Notes: generated from the letters alone by a model not told the origin. 58,067 bases of DNA from Bacteroidetes bacterium UBA3022 (GCA_002346225.1 DDYY01000100.1:1-58067); one strand, 5' to 3'. Shown: positions 1 to 8,359, counted from the first letter of the stretch. Program-made: numbers and translations.

Positions 1-62
1 CTTATTAAATTTTGTTATCATCAAAAAGTATTATTATTGCGGTGCTATAACCAATACAGGGT

Positions 63-707
63 ATGAATAAGTCTATCACCAGAATCTTAATGCTCGTTTT
101 TGCTATCGTTGCCGTTTACCTGGCTTACCAGACATTTGTTGGTATCAAAGGTCCGGTAGAGTTTGACGAGGCTAAGAAAATACGCTACACCGAAGTAGAA
201 AAGAAACTGGATGCCATCAGAAATGTGCAGTTTGCAGTGCGGGAAGCTACCGGCAAATATGCCAGCAGCTGGGATTCACTGGCTTTAGCTATTGAAAAGG
301 ATAGTATCACCATAAGCAGAAAGCTACTTATTCCCAAAGGCAAATACGACCCTGCTCAGTACGGAAAGGACCCCAAATTAGCCGATGATACCACTAAATA
401 CGAGGTTACCTTCATGTCGCATGTGGCCCTTAAGGACACCCTTTCCAAATCCATTCCCTACAAGCTGGAGAACCTCAGGAAGATTCCTTTCAGCGATGGC
501 GCAGACTTTTACCTCAATGCCGACATCATCGAAGCAGGTGGCGGAAGACTCAAGGTGCCGGTATTCATGGTAACTGCCCCTAACAAGTACATCCTGAAAG
601 GCCTCAATACCAAATATTTTGACGCCAACGCAGGTTACAAAATGGGTAGCTTGTATGAAACAACTACTGAATTCGCCTACAGCAGAGATCCTGTAGATTA
701 CGAATAA
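63..707 (+). CDS. Hypothetical membrane-anchored protein (214 aa)
   Basis: The 214-residue product has one N-terminal hydrophobic segment (about residues 7-25, rich in L, V, A and F) followed by a charged, probably periplasmic domain. It is most likely a signal-anchored inner-membrane protein. I recognise no named domain. It lies 39 bases before the DUF3822 gene and heads the run DUF3822-rsmD-coaD, so it is probably cotranscribed with them. The ATG at 63 fits because the hydrophobic segment begins immediately after it. A cleaved signal peptide instead of an anchor is possible, since no clear cleavage site is seen. Confidence 0.75.
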   Translation: MNKSITRILMLVFAIVAVYLAYQTFVGIKGPVEFDEAKKIRYTEVEKKLDAIRNVQFAVREATGKYASSWDSLALAIEKDSITISRKLLIPKGKYDPAQYGKDPKLADDTTKYEVTFMSHVALKDTLSKSIPYKLENLRKIPFSDGADFYLNADIIEAGGGRLKVPVFMVTAPNKYILKGLNTKYFDANAGYKMGSLYETTTEFAYSRDPVDYE

Positions 708-746
708 GGCTATCCTACTAAGGAGTTTTTCCGATATTTACATCCT

Positions 747-1568
747 ATGGAAATCTATAGAGATGACCGCTTCGATCCTGCCTTTACCAAAGAACTGACC
801 CTGTTGCTGCATGCCGACAGCCATGCAATGCAGTATGCCGTCATCCATGCTGAAGCGCAGGAGGTGATGCTGCTCGCCGACCGGCAACTTCCACCCTCCG
901 GTAACAACGGTACGGCACCACTTCTGCAGCTAATGAACCAGACAGACGAATTGCATGCTGCATACAAAGCCATACATCTCAGCATCAGTGCTGCGCCTTT
1001 CCTGCTGCAACCATCTTCTACGAAATCAGAGGAGGCAACATCACATCCCCTCCTGCAGACCGGAACAGATACACAATGGCAGTTGGACACCGTAAAAGAC
1101 GATGTCCAGGTAGCTTTTTCCATCTCCCAAGCGCGCTTGCCATTGCAGGATATTCCGGTGACCATTACCCATACCCATCATGTAATCAGTGGGCTGCTGG
1201 CTACCATTGAATCGCAGGGTTGGTCGGGCGATCATATCACCGTACTGGTAACTCATCGACAGATGCTGGTGGTGGGACATCAAAACAGCCACCTCGCCTT
1301 TGCCAATGCCTTCCACTTCAGCAGTAAAGACGACTTTATTTACTACCTCATGCTGGTGGCCGAGCAATTGCATATGGACCAGGAAACCTGCACCGTGCAC
1401 CTTTGCGGAGCGCTGGCACCGGAAGCACAGATAACACGCGAAATCCACAAGTTTTTCAGAAACTACACCTTCGAGTCCTTCGGCCTTTCCCGAATGTTCC
1501 GGTTAACGCCATCGGATGAAAGCCTGTCAATTGCCATGCCTGTATTAGCTTTGCTGCCATGCGTGTAA
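747..1568 (+). CDS. DUF3822 family protein
   Basis: This 273-residue soluble protein resembles the Bacteroidota DUF3822 family, which is typically encoded just upstream of rsmD and coaD, as here. There is no signal peptide or membrane segment. The middle and end, such as ISGLLATIESQGW and VHLCGALAPEAQITREI, follow the alternating helix/strand pattern of that family. The function is unknown. Its last 10 bases overlap the start of rsmD, which suggests translational coupling. The family assignment rests on recognition plus gene order. Confidence 0.75.
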   Translation: MEIYRDDRFDPAFTKELTLLLHADSHAMQYAVIHAEAQEVMLLADRQLPPSGNNGTAPLLQLMNQTDELHAAYKAIHLSISAAPFLLQPSSTKSEEATSHPLLQTGTDTQWQLDTVKDDVQVAFSISQARLPLQDIPVTITHTHHVISGLLATIESQGWSGDHITVLVTHRQMLVVGHQNSHLAFANAFHFSSKDDFIYYLMLVAEQLHMDQETCTVHLCGALAPEAQITREIHKFFRNYTFESFGLSRMFRLTPSDESLSIAMPVLALLPCV

Positions 1569-2092
1569 TTTCCGGAACCCTGAAAGGCAGGCGATTTCAG
1601 CCTCCTGCGAAAATACCTGCCCGTCCCACTACAGATTTTGCCAAAGAAGGGCTTTTCAATATCCTTACCAACCAGCGAGCTATTGACGAAGAATCCTTCC
1701 TCGACCTTTTTGGCGGAACCGGAAGCATCAGTTACGAAATGGGTTCCAGGGGCTGCGAAAAAATAGTGCTGGTTGAAAAAGATCCTAAAAGTGCTGCTTT
1801 CATACGACAACAGAGCGAGGCATTCGGTCTGAATATCCAGGTGCTGCAGATGGATGTTTTTGAATATATCCGTTCAGCCGGCTATAAGTATAGCCTCATC
1901 TTTGCAGGACCACCCTATGCCCTACCGACGCTCAACCAGATACCGGGAGAGATATTTGAAGCACAGCTCCTCGAACCGGGCGGATGGTTGATACTGGAGC
2001 ATAATCCCAACCACGATTTCTCCCAACATCCCTACTATAAATGGCAACGCAATTACGGAACCACCTTTTTCGCTATTTTTGAACAACCATGA
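1559..2092 (+). CDS. rsmD: 16S rRNA (guanine(966)-N2)-methyltransferase RsmD
   Basis: Class I SAM-dependent methyltransferase of 177 aa, the normal RsmD size. RsmD methylates N2 of G966 in 16S rRNA in assembling small subunits. It begins with the diagnostic MRVISGTLKGR. The SAM-binding motif I DLFGGTGS is at residues 49-56, and the acidic ribose-binding residue follows in VEKDPKS. The catalytic D/N-P-P-Y motif reads AGPPY at 116-120, so Gly117 replaces the usual Asp or Asn. It overlaps DUF3822 by 10 bases and coaD by 4 (ATGA). The rsmD-coaD pairing is conserved in many bacteria and supports the assignment. Confidence 0.93.
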   Translation: MRVISGTLKGRRFQPPAKIPARPTTDFAKEGLFNILTNQRAIDEESFLDLFGGTGSISYEMGSRGCEKIVLVEKDPKSAAFIRQQSEAFGLNIQVLQMDVFEYIRSAGYKYSLIFAGPPYALPTLNQIPGEIFEAQLLEPGGWLILEHNPNHDFSQHPYYKWQRNYGTTFFAIFEQP

Positions 2093-2559
2093 CGGAACGC
2101 ATAGCAGTTTTTCCGGGTTCCTTTGACCCCATCACCGTGGGGCATATCGATTTAATAGAACGTTCGCTCTCTATTTTCGACAAAGTGATTGTAGCCATAG
2201 GCATCAACTCCCAAAAGCAAGGCTACTTCCCGGTAGACCAAAGAATGAAATGGCTGAAGGAATTATTTGGTGGTAATGCTCAAATCACTGTGGCTTCTTA
2301 CGAAGGTCTTACTGTGGACTTCTGCCTGCAGCACAATGCCAAGTGCATCATCCGCGGTGTGCGCAATGCCGCTGATTTCGACTACGAAAGAACTATCGCG
2401 CTCCTCAACACTTCTATGCAATCGGAGGTAGAAACCATATTACTTCCCAGTGCACCTCAGTACTCCCATATCAGTTCCACCATCGTACGCGAGCTGATTC
2501 GCTATAAAGGGAATTTCAGCCACCTCGTTCCCGACTGCGTTACAAGGGATGCAACATAA
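2089..2559 (+). CDS. coaD: Phosphopantetheine adenylyltransferase CoaD
   Basis: CoaD transfers AMP from ATP to 4'-phosphopantetheine, giving dephospho-CoA in coenzyme A synthesis. The 156 aa match the family length. The nucleotidyltransferase motif is present as PGSFDPITVGH (residues 9-19, TVGH in place of HxGH), and the second nucleotide motif is SSTIVRE near residue 130. RGVRNAADFDYE is also characteristic. Its start overlaps the rsmD stop as ATGA. Its last 20 bases overlap the end of the convergent NUDIX gene, so there is no room for an ordinary terminator between them. Confidence 0.96.
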   Translation: MTERIAVFPGSFDPITVGHIDLIERSLSIFDKVIVAIGINSQKQGYFPVDQRMKWLKELFGGNAQITVASYEGLTVDFCLQHNAKCIIRGVRNAADFDYERTIALLNTSMQSEVETILLPSAPQYSHISSTIVRELIRYKGNFSHLVPDCVTRDAT

Positions 2560-3178
2560 GCAGTGCTTTGTCCATCACATCTCTTATGGTACCGTAAGTG
2601 CGGTCCATTTTGGTCGGAAGCATAGCTTCATCTATCCATAGTGCAGCTTCAATGCCCTCTTCCTGCTGCGGTTTTAATTTGCCTTTGCCTTTGTGTTCCA
2701 TCAAATACCAATGGGTGCGCTTCAGTACGCGCTGATTATCCGCTGCAAAATAGGTATGATAAGTCTTGAGCAGCTTGCGCACCACCTTCAGATTGCCGAT
2801 ACCGGTCTCCTCCTCCACTTCCCGCACCGCTGCTGCTTTTGGTTGCTCTCCGGCATCCAGTTTGCCCTTCGGTAAATCCCACATACTGTGCCGGTAAATC
2901 ATTAATATCTGTTTCTCCTGATTCACTACCACACCACCGGCAGCTTCAATGATGGTATAATCCCTAAAAAGTCCTTTTCTGATTTCCTTGGCATCTTCGC
3001 CGATAATGGTAAGACTCCTGAGGTAAACGCCCAGTTCGACCCGCTCAAAGGCATTTTGTATGGCCTTTTGCTCATTAAAAAAATAAACAGGATGGTGCTT
3101 GTCGCCTCTCTCCGCCGCATCTTTCGGATTCCCTTCCCTGATGATTACGGGAATCTCATTCATAAATATTTTATACAT
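2540..3178 (-). CDS. NUDIX hydrolase
   Basis: Cytoplasmic NUDIX-family pyrophosphohydrolase, 212 aa from the chosen start. The Nudix box is intact as GKLDAGEQPKAAAVREVEEE plus TG, giving the G-x5-E-x7-R-E-x-x-E-E pattern that binds Mg2+. An N-terminal region of about 65 residues precedes it. The substrate cannot be read from the sequence. ATG codons at 3187, 3178 and 3163 are in frame. MYKIFMNEIPV from 3178 looks most family-like, and longer starts run into pyrE. The gene is divergent from pyrE with 7 bases between start codons. A weak promoter match TAGTTTCG lies at 3230-3223, inside pyrE. Confidence 0.88.
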   Translation of the reverse strand: MYKIFMNEIPVIIREGNPKDAAERGDKHHPVYFFNEQKAIQNAFERVELGVYLRSLTIIGEDAKEIRKGLFRDYTIIEAAGGVVVNQEKQILMIYRHSMWDLPKGKLDAGEQPKAAAVREVEEETGIGNLKVVRKLLKTYHTYFAADNQRVLKRTHWYLMEHKGKGKLKPQQEEGIEAALWIDEAMLPTKMDRTYGTIRDVMDKALLMLHPL

Positions 3179-3181
3179 TTG
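3174..3181 (+). promoter_or_regulatory. Predicted -7 promoter element for pyrE
   Basis: TACATTTG matches the Bacteroidota -7 consensus TAnnTTTG. It is followed by GGAC and then the pyrE ATG at 3186. This spacing would put the transcript start on the start codon. The element overlaps the start codon of the divergent NUDIX gene. No clear -33 box is seen. Confidence 0.55.
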
Positions 3182-3185
3182 GGAC

Positions 3186-3827
3186 ATGCTGTTGGATGAA
3201 AATGTTGCTAAGGAATTCTCTGCGAAACTAATACAAATAGGGGCAATCCAGTTGCGCCCCGATGCGCCCTTCACATGGGCATCGGGATGGCATTCGCCCA
3301 TTTACTGCGATAACAGACTGACGCTTTCCTATCCCGAAATACGTTCCTTCATTGCCACACAATTGGCGGCACTTTGCAAAAAGTATTACCCGGAAGCGAC
3401 CTGCATCGGAGGTGTGGCAACGGCAGGCATTGCGCATGGTTTGCTGCTTGCTGAAGCGCTTTCTATGCCTTTTGTCTACGTGCGTGCTGATGCCAAACAG
3501 CATGGCCGACAGAATAAAATTGAAGGACACCTGCAACCCGCTGATAAAGTCCTGATGATAGAAGACCTGATTTCTACAGGGGGTAGTTCGCTCAAGGCCG
3601 TAACCGCTGTAAGAGACGCCGGCATAGAAGTGGTGGGCCTACTGGCATTGTTTACGTATGGCTTCACGCAGGCAGTGGATGCTTTTCAAACTGCGGAATG
3701 CTCTTTCAGAACCCTCACCGATTATTCTACCACTATTCAATATGCCGTAGAACAGGGAATACTGCAGGCAGACCAGCAGGCAGTATTGGAAGAATGGCGC
3801 CTGCATCCTGAAACCTGGGGCAGATGA
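3186..3827 (+). CDS. pyrE: Orotate phosphoribosyltransferase
   Basis: PyrE joins orotate to PRPP to form OMP in de novo pyrimidine synthesis. The 213 aa are the family size. The PRPP-binding motif VLMIEDLISTGGSS and the catalytic-loop region VRADAKQHG are both present, with the orotate-binding WASGWHSPIYCDNR near residue 25. An in-frame ATG at 3099 is rejected because it would extend the protein through the NUDIX gene. ATG 3186 follows TACATTTG by four bases. It overlaps the next gene as ATGA. Together with dcd nearby, the region has a pyrimidine-nucleotide flavour. Confidence 0.95.
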   Translation: MLLDENVAKEFSAKLIQIGAIQLRPDAPFTWASGWHSPIYCDNRLTLSYPEIRSFIATQLAALCKKYYPEATCIGGVATAGIAHGLLLAEALSMPFVYVRADAKQHGRQNKIEGHLQPADKVLMIEDLISTGGSSLKAVTAVRDAGIEVVGLLALFTYGFTQAVDAFQTAECSFRTLTDYSTTIQYAVEQGILQADQQAVLEEWRLHPETWGR

Positions 3828-4261
3828 GTCCGTTCGCAGTAGGTGCTATTGCCGGAATGGGAGGCTGTTCCCTGTTGCTGATATTGCTTTATCTGCAGTT
3901 CAAAAGCATGCAAAAGAGATTATTGCACAGTTTTGAAAAAGAGCTGCGCCAGATTGTCAACAACCAGCAAATTCAGTCAGATATTGAAACGGCCTTCGAC
4001 GATTTTGTCAGAAACAGGCTCGCCGGGGAAATGCCGGTATTGACTATGTTCCTGGATGATGCCTTGATTGAAGAGCTCAACCAGATTTTTAAGAAAGAAT
4101 TGGATACACGCCTTCCTGCACTGCTCGATGGTGCGATGCCGGGCAAAGCTGCACTCGCCCCACTTTGGGGCAAGCTTCAAAAACATTGGCTGAGCATGGC
4201 GGGGATGGCCTGGCTCTGCGGTGTACTGTCGACTGCCCTCATAACTTATCTGCTATGCTAA
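3824..4261 (+). CDS. DUF445-like small membrane protein
   Basis: A 145-residue protein with a hydrophobic segment at each end (about 5-25 and 125-144) and a charged helical middle. The middle, FDDFVRNRLAGEMPVLTMFL and ELDTRLPALLDGAM, resembles the repeated helical unit of DUF445/YheB-type membrane proteins, which also occur as short forms in Bacteroidota. The function is unknown. It starts on the pyrE stop (ATGA) and its last 7 bases overlap the WD40 gene, so the three are probably one transcript. The family call comes from pattern similarity only. Confidence 0.65.
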   Translation: MSPFAVGAIAGMGGCSLLLILLYLQFKSMQKRLLHSFEKELRQIVNNQQIQSDIETAFDDFVRNRLAGEMPVLTMFLDDALIEELNQIFKKELDTRLPALLDGAMPGKAALAPLWGKLQKHWLSMAGMAWLCGVLSTALITYLLC

Positions 4262-5175
4262 CGCCCGCTGATATCAGTATTCAAGCTTATACAACACTTA
4301 CCGGACACCGGGGAGCCGTGTATGCGCTGGCCGCTGGTTTTGGGGAAGAGGATTTTTTTTCCGCAGGAGGCGATGGCATTATTGCCCACTGGAAAACACC
4401 GGATGCACCGGATGCAGAAGCCATTGCGGTGCTTGATACACATATATTTTCATTGTATTCTTTAAATAAAACGGAACAACTGCTGGTCGGAGACATGTCC
4501 GGAATGATGCGGCTGATGGATATCAAGACACGCACAGAAAGCCATCAGACAGCTTTTGATGGCCATGCAGTATACGCCCTGGAAGGTGGACCGAACGAGA
4601 GCGTGTTGGTGGGTCTCGCGAATGGATATCTGGTGCATTTTAATCCGCATACCTGGGAACCTATTCAACGGAAGCGCATTGCTGAGAAGAATATCCGCTG
4701 CCTGGTCAGGTATGATAATCTGCTGTTTGCCGGTTCCAGCGATGGCAATATATACATGCTGCAGCTGCCCGGGCTGGAACTTATCGATACCATCAAAGGA
4801 CATACCGGTGCCGTATTCAGCCTGGCTTTCCATCGCGAACAGCAATACCTTATATCCGGCTCCATGGATGCCACGTTGCGCGTGACACCCTTGCTTGCAG
4901 CGACCGCAGGTGAGCCACTTGCTGCCCACCTGTATACCATCAATGACATCACCATCCATCCTTCGGGTAATTATTTTGCTACTGCCAGCCGCGATAAATC
5001 GATACGCATCTGGGACGCCACATCTTTCCACCTGCTGGCATCGGTGAAAAAAGACTCCCACAATGGTCATGCCCATTCTGTGAATAAATTGTTTTGGAGC
5101 AAGAATGGCAGGCACTTAATTTCGTGCTCCGATGACCGGACCATAAAGGTTTGGCAAATTCAGCTTAACAAATAA
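4255..5175 (+). CDS. WD40 repeat beta-propeller protein
   Basis: The 306-residue product is made almost wholly of WD40-type repeats. About seven blades can be counted, from LTGHRGAVYALAA at the start through IKGHTGAVFSLAF and ASRDKSIRIWDA to SCSDDRTIKVWQI at the end. This predicts a single closed seven-bladed propeller. It has no signal peptide and is presumably a cytoplasmic protein-interaction scaffold; the partner is unknown. The start at 4255 is chosen because the repeats begin just after it. A longer reading from 4165 runs through the previous gene. It sits 3 bases before dcd. Confidence 0.9.
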   Translation: MLTPADISIQAYTTLTGHRGAVYALAAGFGEEDFFSAGGDGIIAHWKTPDAPDAEAIAVLDTHIFSLYSLNKTEQLLVGDMSGMMRLMDIKTRTESHQTAFDGHAVYALEGGPNESVLVGLANGYLVHFNPHTWEPIQRKRIAEKNIRCLVRYDNLLFAGSSDGNIYMLQLPGLELIDTIKGHTGAVFSLAFHREQQYLISGSMDATLRVTPLLAATAGEPLAAHLYTINDITIHPSGNYFATASRDKSIRIWDATSFHLLASVKKDSHNGHAHSVNKLFWSKNGRHLISCSDDRTIKVWQIQLNK

Positions 5176-5178
5176 CCT

Positions 5179-5715
5179 ATGATACTTTCAGACCAGCGCA
5201 TCTTAGCCGAAATGGAAAAGGGGAATATCCTGATTGAACCCTTCAGAAGCGAATGTATGGGCACCAATTCCTACGATGTGCACCTGGGTCGTTACCTGGC
5301 CATTTACAAAAGTCATGTGCTGGACGCGAAAGTGCACAATGAAATCCAGGAGATGATCATTCCGGATGAAGGGCTGATCATCTACCCCGGCACGCTGTAC
5401 CTCGGCGTTACGGAAGAATATACGGAAAGCCATGCGCATGTGCCTTTTCTGGAAGGAAAGTCAAGTGTCGGAAGGCTGGGAATTGATATTCACGCCACAG
5501 CAGGTAAAGGCGATGTCGGCTTTTGCAATACATGGACGCTGGAAATTTCCTGCACCCAGCCGGTGAGAATCTATGCCGGAATGCCAATAGGTCAGCTGAT
5601 TTACTTCGAAGTCTCCGGCGACATCACCAACTTCTACAATACCAAAGACAACGCCAAGTACATCAATCGCACCATCAGACCGGTGGAAAGCAAAATGTAC
5701 ATGAATAAGTTCTAA
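5179..5715 (+). CDS. dcd: dCTP deaminase
   Basis: Dcd deaminates dCTP to dUTP, feeding dTTP synthesis through dUTPase. The 178 aa fit the trimeric Dcd/dUTPase-fold family. MILSDQRILAEM and IEPFRSECMGTNSYDVHLG give the N-terminal region. PFLEGKSSVGRLGI is the nucleotide-binding signature, TAGKGDVGFCNTWTLEI carries the catalytic area, and YAGMPIGQLIYFE closes the core. It follows the WD40 gene closely. Its TAA stop overlaps the TAG stop of the convergent porT-like gene. Confidence 0.95.
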   Translation: MILSDQRILAEMEKGNILIEPFRSECMGTNSYDVHLGRYLAIYKSHVLDAKVHNEIQEMIIPDEGLIIYPGTLYLGVTEEYTESHAHVPFLEGKSSVGRLGIDIHATAGKGDVGFCNTWTLEISCTQPVRIYAGMPIGQLIYFEVSGDITNFYNTKDNAKYINRTIRPVESKMYMNKF

Positions 5716-6443
5716 CCCTCCAGATGGATGGTAAAAAGAATGGTGCGGGCAAACAGCCTGTCTAAGGAATTACTGTAAATCAGATTGGGATCACGTGCAT
5801 GCAGGTTCAGCGAACCATTCATGATTTTTAGCTCCGGAGCAAAAATGAAATAAGGGAAGTAAAACTCGAAGCCAAAGCCGTAATCGAGGGAAAGATCATG
5901 GGCGTTGATTTTCACGATATCCTCTGCATTCCGTGCCTTCGCATTGGAGGTGAGATCGTAGGAGTAGGTAGAACCCGCCAAAACATACACTTTCATGTCC
6001 TTGTAGGCATCTGTCTTGAACTTCAGCGAAAACGGGAAATTAAAGTAGATAGACTCTATCCGCTGCTGAGCTATGGTTTGGTCGGTTTGAGCGTATTCAA
6101 TGGTCTTCTCAGCGAAAGCTATTCCCGGAATAAACCGCAAATCGAGATTGTCGCCCAGCCGGAGGTTGGATACGATTCCCAGATTGAAACCGGGTCCGTT
6201 GATGGCATCCGCGGTTAGCAGGGTATCATTGTAGATAAAACTATTGTCGTACTTAACCCGGAAATGACTGCTGTTATACCCCAGTCCGATGCCAAAATGG
6301 TAAGGCTTCCTTGAAAACCTGTTCTCATACTCCCGCACATTGAACTGGCCAAAGCTATCCAGAGGCAGCAGCAAAAGCAGCAGCGCGAAAATTATTTCAC
6401 GCCGATGTACATGGAACAGATTCCAAAGGTGAATTTTTTCCAT
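5712..6443 (-). CDS. porT: PorT-family outer membrane beta-barrel protein
   Basis: A 243-residue protein with an N-terminal signal sequence (hydrophobic run near residues 17-29, then SFGQ) and a beta-barrel pattern of alternating strands ending in FTIHLEG. It resembles PorT/SprT proteins, which are needed for type IX secretion in Bacteroidota. The gene order ubiE then porT-like is recurrent in the phylum. The only in-frame ATG places its first 52 bases inside ubiE, so the two are probably translationally coupled. Orthology to PorT itself rather than a related barrel is not proved. Confidence 0.75.
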   Translation of the reverse strand: MEKIHLWNLFHVHRREIIFALLLLLLPLDSFGQFNVREYENRFSRKPYHFGIGLGYNSSHFRVKYDNSFIYNDTLLTADAINGPGFNLGIVSNLRLGDNLDLRFIPGIAFAEKTIEYAQTDQTIAQQRIESIYFNFPFSLKFKTDAYKDMKVYVLAGSTYSYDLTSNAKARNAEDIVKINAHDLSLDYGFGFEFYFPYFIFAPELKIMNGSLNLHARDPNLIYSNSLDRLFARTILFTIHLEG

Positions 6444-7117
6444 TGAATAGATTTATAACCACAAGTTTCCATGATGGAGGTAAAAGCGGTACCATCCGGG
6501 AAGACCTGCACAGATTCATAAAGATAGGTGTAAGCCCGTGCATCTCCGGAAACCAAACGACCTACCATGGGGCATATTGTCTTGAAATAGAAGTTAAACA
6601 GCTGTTTCACCGGGAAAACGCGCGGCTTGGAGAACTCCAGCACAATGAGTGGAGCGCCGGGACGCAGTACGCGCAGGATTTCGGTCAGGCCTTTTTCAAG
6701 ATGCTCAAAGTTGCGCACCCCAAAGGCTACCGTTGCTCCATCGAAGGTATTGTCGTCGAACTGCAGCTGCTCAGAATCACCCTGGACAAGGGTTATGCCT
6801 TTATCCAGGTCCATTTCCTTCAGTTTTACCCGCCCGTTCACCAGCATTTCATTGGCGATATCAACGCCCGTTACTTTCGCTACACCTGACTTGTAAACAG
6901 CAATGCTGAAATCACCGGTTCCACAAGCAATATCTACTACATGATCCGGTTGATAGGCACGCAGGTGCTTGACAGCCTGCTTCCGCCACCAAACATCGAC
7001 CCCGAGAGAAAGAATCCTGTTGAGCAAATCGTATTTCGGCGCAATGTTATCAAACATAGATTGCACCTGCTCCTTTTTGGAGTCACTGGTCTTATAAGGT
7101 GTTACCTGTTCTTTCAT
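6392..7117 (-). CDS. ubiE: Demethylmenaquinone methyltransferase (UbiE/MenG)
   Basis: SAM-dependent C-methyltransferase for the last step of menaquinone synthesis. The 241 aa match the family. Visible features are YDLLNRILSLGVDVWWRKQ, motif I VVDIACGTGDFS, then VDIANEML, and the family signatures VAFGVRNFEHLEKGL and EFSKPR. The end, FTFGICSMYIGVK, is typical. Bacteroidota use menaquinone, so the MenG role is the likely one. A TACCTTTG element lies 10 bases before the ATG. It overlaps the porT-like gene by 52 bases. Confidence 0.95.
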   Translation of the reverse strand: MKEQVTPYKTSDSKKEQVQSMFDNIAPKYDLLNRILSLGVDVWWRKQAVKHLRAYQPDHVVDIACGTGDFSIAVYKSGVAKVTGVDIANEMLVNGRVKLKEMDLDKGITLVQGDSEQLQFDDNTFDGATVAFGVRNFEHLEKGLTEILRVLRPGAPLIVLEFSKPRVFPVKQLFNFYFKTICPMVGRLVSGDARAYTYLYESVQVFPDGTAFTSIMETCGYKSIQWKKFTFGICSMYIGVK

Positions 7118-7127
7118 GTGAGGCGGT

Positions 7128-7135
7128 CAAAGGTA
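7128..7135 (-). promoter_or_regulatory. Predicted -7 promoter element for ubiE
   Basis: On the minus strand the sequence TACCTTTG matches TAnnTTTG. It lies 10 bases before the ubiE ATG at 7117, giving a leader of only about six bases. Confidence 0.5.
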
Positions 7136-7178
7136 AGGAAGGGACATGCGCTGCCCAAATCATCCAACAGAATGGTTG

Positions 7179-7186
7179 TAGTTTTG
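7179..7186 (+). promoter_or_regulatory. Predicted -7 promoter element for engB
   Basis: TAGTTTTG matches TAnnTTTG and is followed by TTTC and the engB ATG at 7191. The spacing of four predicts transcription starting at the A of the ATG, a leaderless message. Confidence 0.55.
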
Positions 7187-7190
7187 TTTC

Positions 7191-7784
7191 ATGGATTTTA
7201 CGAGCGTAGTATACAGCGATAGTTTCAGCAAGGTGGAAGATTGTCCACCTGCAGGGAAACCCGAGTTTGCGTTCATTGGTCGTTCGAATGTGGGCAAATC
7301 CTCCCTCATCAATGCGCTGTGTGAAAGGAAGGCACTGGCTTTTACATCTTCTCAGCCCGGTAAAACCCAGAGCATCAACTTCTACACCATCAACGATGCA
7401 TGGCTGCTCGTCGACCTGCCGGGATATGGTTATGCCAAAGTGTCTAAAACCATGCGCAGCAGCTGGAAAGTAATGGTGGAAGGGTACCTCGAAAACAGGG
7501 AAAGCCTGTTCTGCGTATTCCAGCTGATTGATCATGCTATTCCACCCCAACAGGCAGATATCGACTTCAGCAATTGGCTTGGGGAAAGAGAAATACCTTT
7601 TGTGCTGGTGTTTACCAAAGCCGATAAGCGCAGCAAGGATAAAAAGACGAATACGGTGAAAGCGTATCTGGAAAAATTAGCCGGTTACTGGGAGGTCATG
7701 CCCCCCTACTTTGTCGCGTCAGCGGTAAAAGGTACCGGACTGCCGGAAATCAGGTCCTACATTCGGCAAGTGCTGCCGCAATAA
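7191..7784 (+). CDS. engB: Ribosome biogenesis GTPase EngB/YsxC (YihA)
   Basis: TrmE-Era-like GTPase for large ribosomal subunit assembly, 197 aa. The G-motifs are clear: G1 GRSNVGKSS, G2 within SSQPGKTQSINFY, G3 DLPGYG, G4 TKADK and G5 SAVKGTG. GYGYAKVSK after G3 is characteristic of this subfamily. It is transcribed alone, from a promoter set right against its ATG. It converges on the YkuK-like gene with one base between the two stop codons. Confidence 0.95.
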   Translation: MDFTSVVYSDSFSKVEDCPPAGKPEFAFIGRSNVGKSSLINALCERKALAFTSSQPGKTQSINFYTINDAWLLVDLPGYGYAKVSKTMRSSWKVMVEGYLENRESLFCVFQLIDHAIPPQQADIDFSNWLGEREIPFVLVFTKADKRSKDKKTNTVKAYLEKLAGYWEVMPPYFVASAVKGTGLPEIRSYIRQVLPQ

Positions 7785-7785
7785 G

Positions 7786-8274
7786 TCAAACCACCTTATT
7801 GGCGCAGCTGGTGGATGCAAAAGAGTCCGGCTTTGCCTTGAATACAAATCCCATGCTGAGAATATAGCCCATAGCTTCACTCAAGGCATTATTCGACTTG
7901 AATCCGGGGTTGGTATTAATATCGGCATGTACCTCCAGGTCAACGCCGTATTGGTCCAGCAGCGTGCAAAGTTCATAAGCTACCTGAATACTCAGACTCA
8001 CTTCATAGAGCAATCTTTCCTTGATGGACATGGTCTGCTGGCTGCTGTGGTTGGCAATGTACATGAACCCGCCTCTTCCGGGCCGAACAAAAACGATTAC
8101 GGTGGCGAATTCAATAATCTTCCCATACACCTGGGAGTCACTGCCTATGCATACCTTCAACTTATTGCCCCTGGCAGATTCTTCTACCAAAATGGCTTCC
8201 ACAGCCTCTTTAATCGGTTGGCTCAGCCGCTCTCCGTTGAAAGTTCTCCATGTTAATTCAGGTAATTCATTCAT
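7786..8274 (-). CDS. YkuK-like RNase H-fold protein (DUF458)
   Basis: A 162-residue protein matching the DUF458/YkuK family, a predicted RNase H-like fold. The acidic candidate residues are visible in VCIGSDSQVYG near residue 42, EVHADINTN near 117 and the C-terminal part. There is no signal peptide. The activity of YkuK proteins is not well established, so a nuclease function is only inferred from fold. It is convergent with engB. The promoter region before it (AACTTTTTG around 8300) is only an approximate match. Confidence 0.75.
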   Translation of the reverse strand: MNELPELTWRTFNGERLSQPIKEAVEAILVEESARGNKLKVCIGSDSQVYGKIIEFATVIVFVRPGRGGFMYIANHSSQQTMSIKERLLYEVSLSIQVAYELCTLLDQYGVDLEVHADINTNPGFKSNNALSEAMGYILSMGFVFKAKPDSFASTSCANKVV

Positions 8275-8331
8275 GTTGGCGATATTATCGACAAAAAGTT
8301 ACTAAGGATTTAATCATTTGTGAAATTTCAC

Positions 8332-8339
8332 TAAATTTG
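8332..8339 (+). promoter_or_regulatory. Predicted -7 promoter element for rpmE2
   Basis: TAAATTTG, followed by CACCC, is a good TAnnTTTG match 20 bases before the rpmE2 ATG. It implies a leader of about 16 bases. Confidence 0.6.
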
Positions 8340-8359
8340 CACCCTAATTGACTAATAAT

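Noticed and set aside
4462..5115. 217-codon minus-strand frame within the WD40 gene
   Set aside because: The plus strand has clear WD40 repeats; the minus frame shows no recognisable motif.
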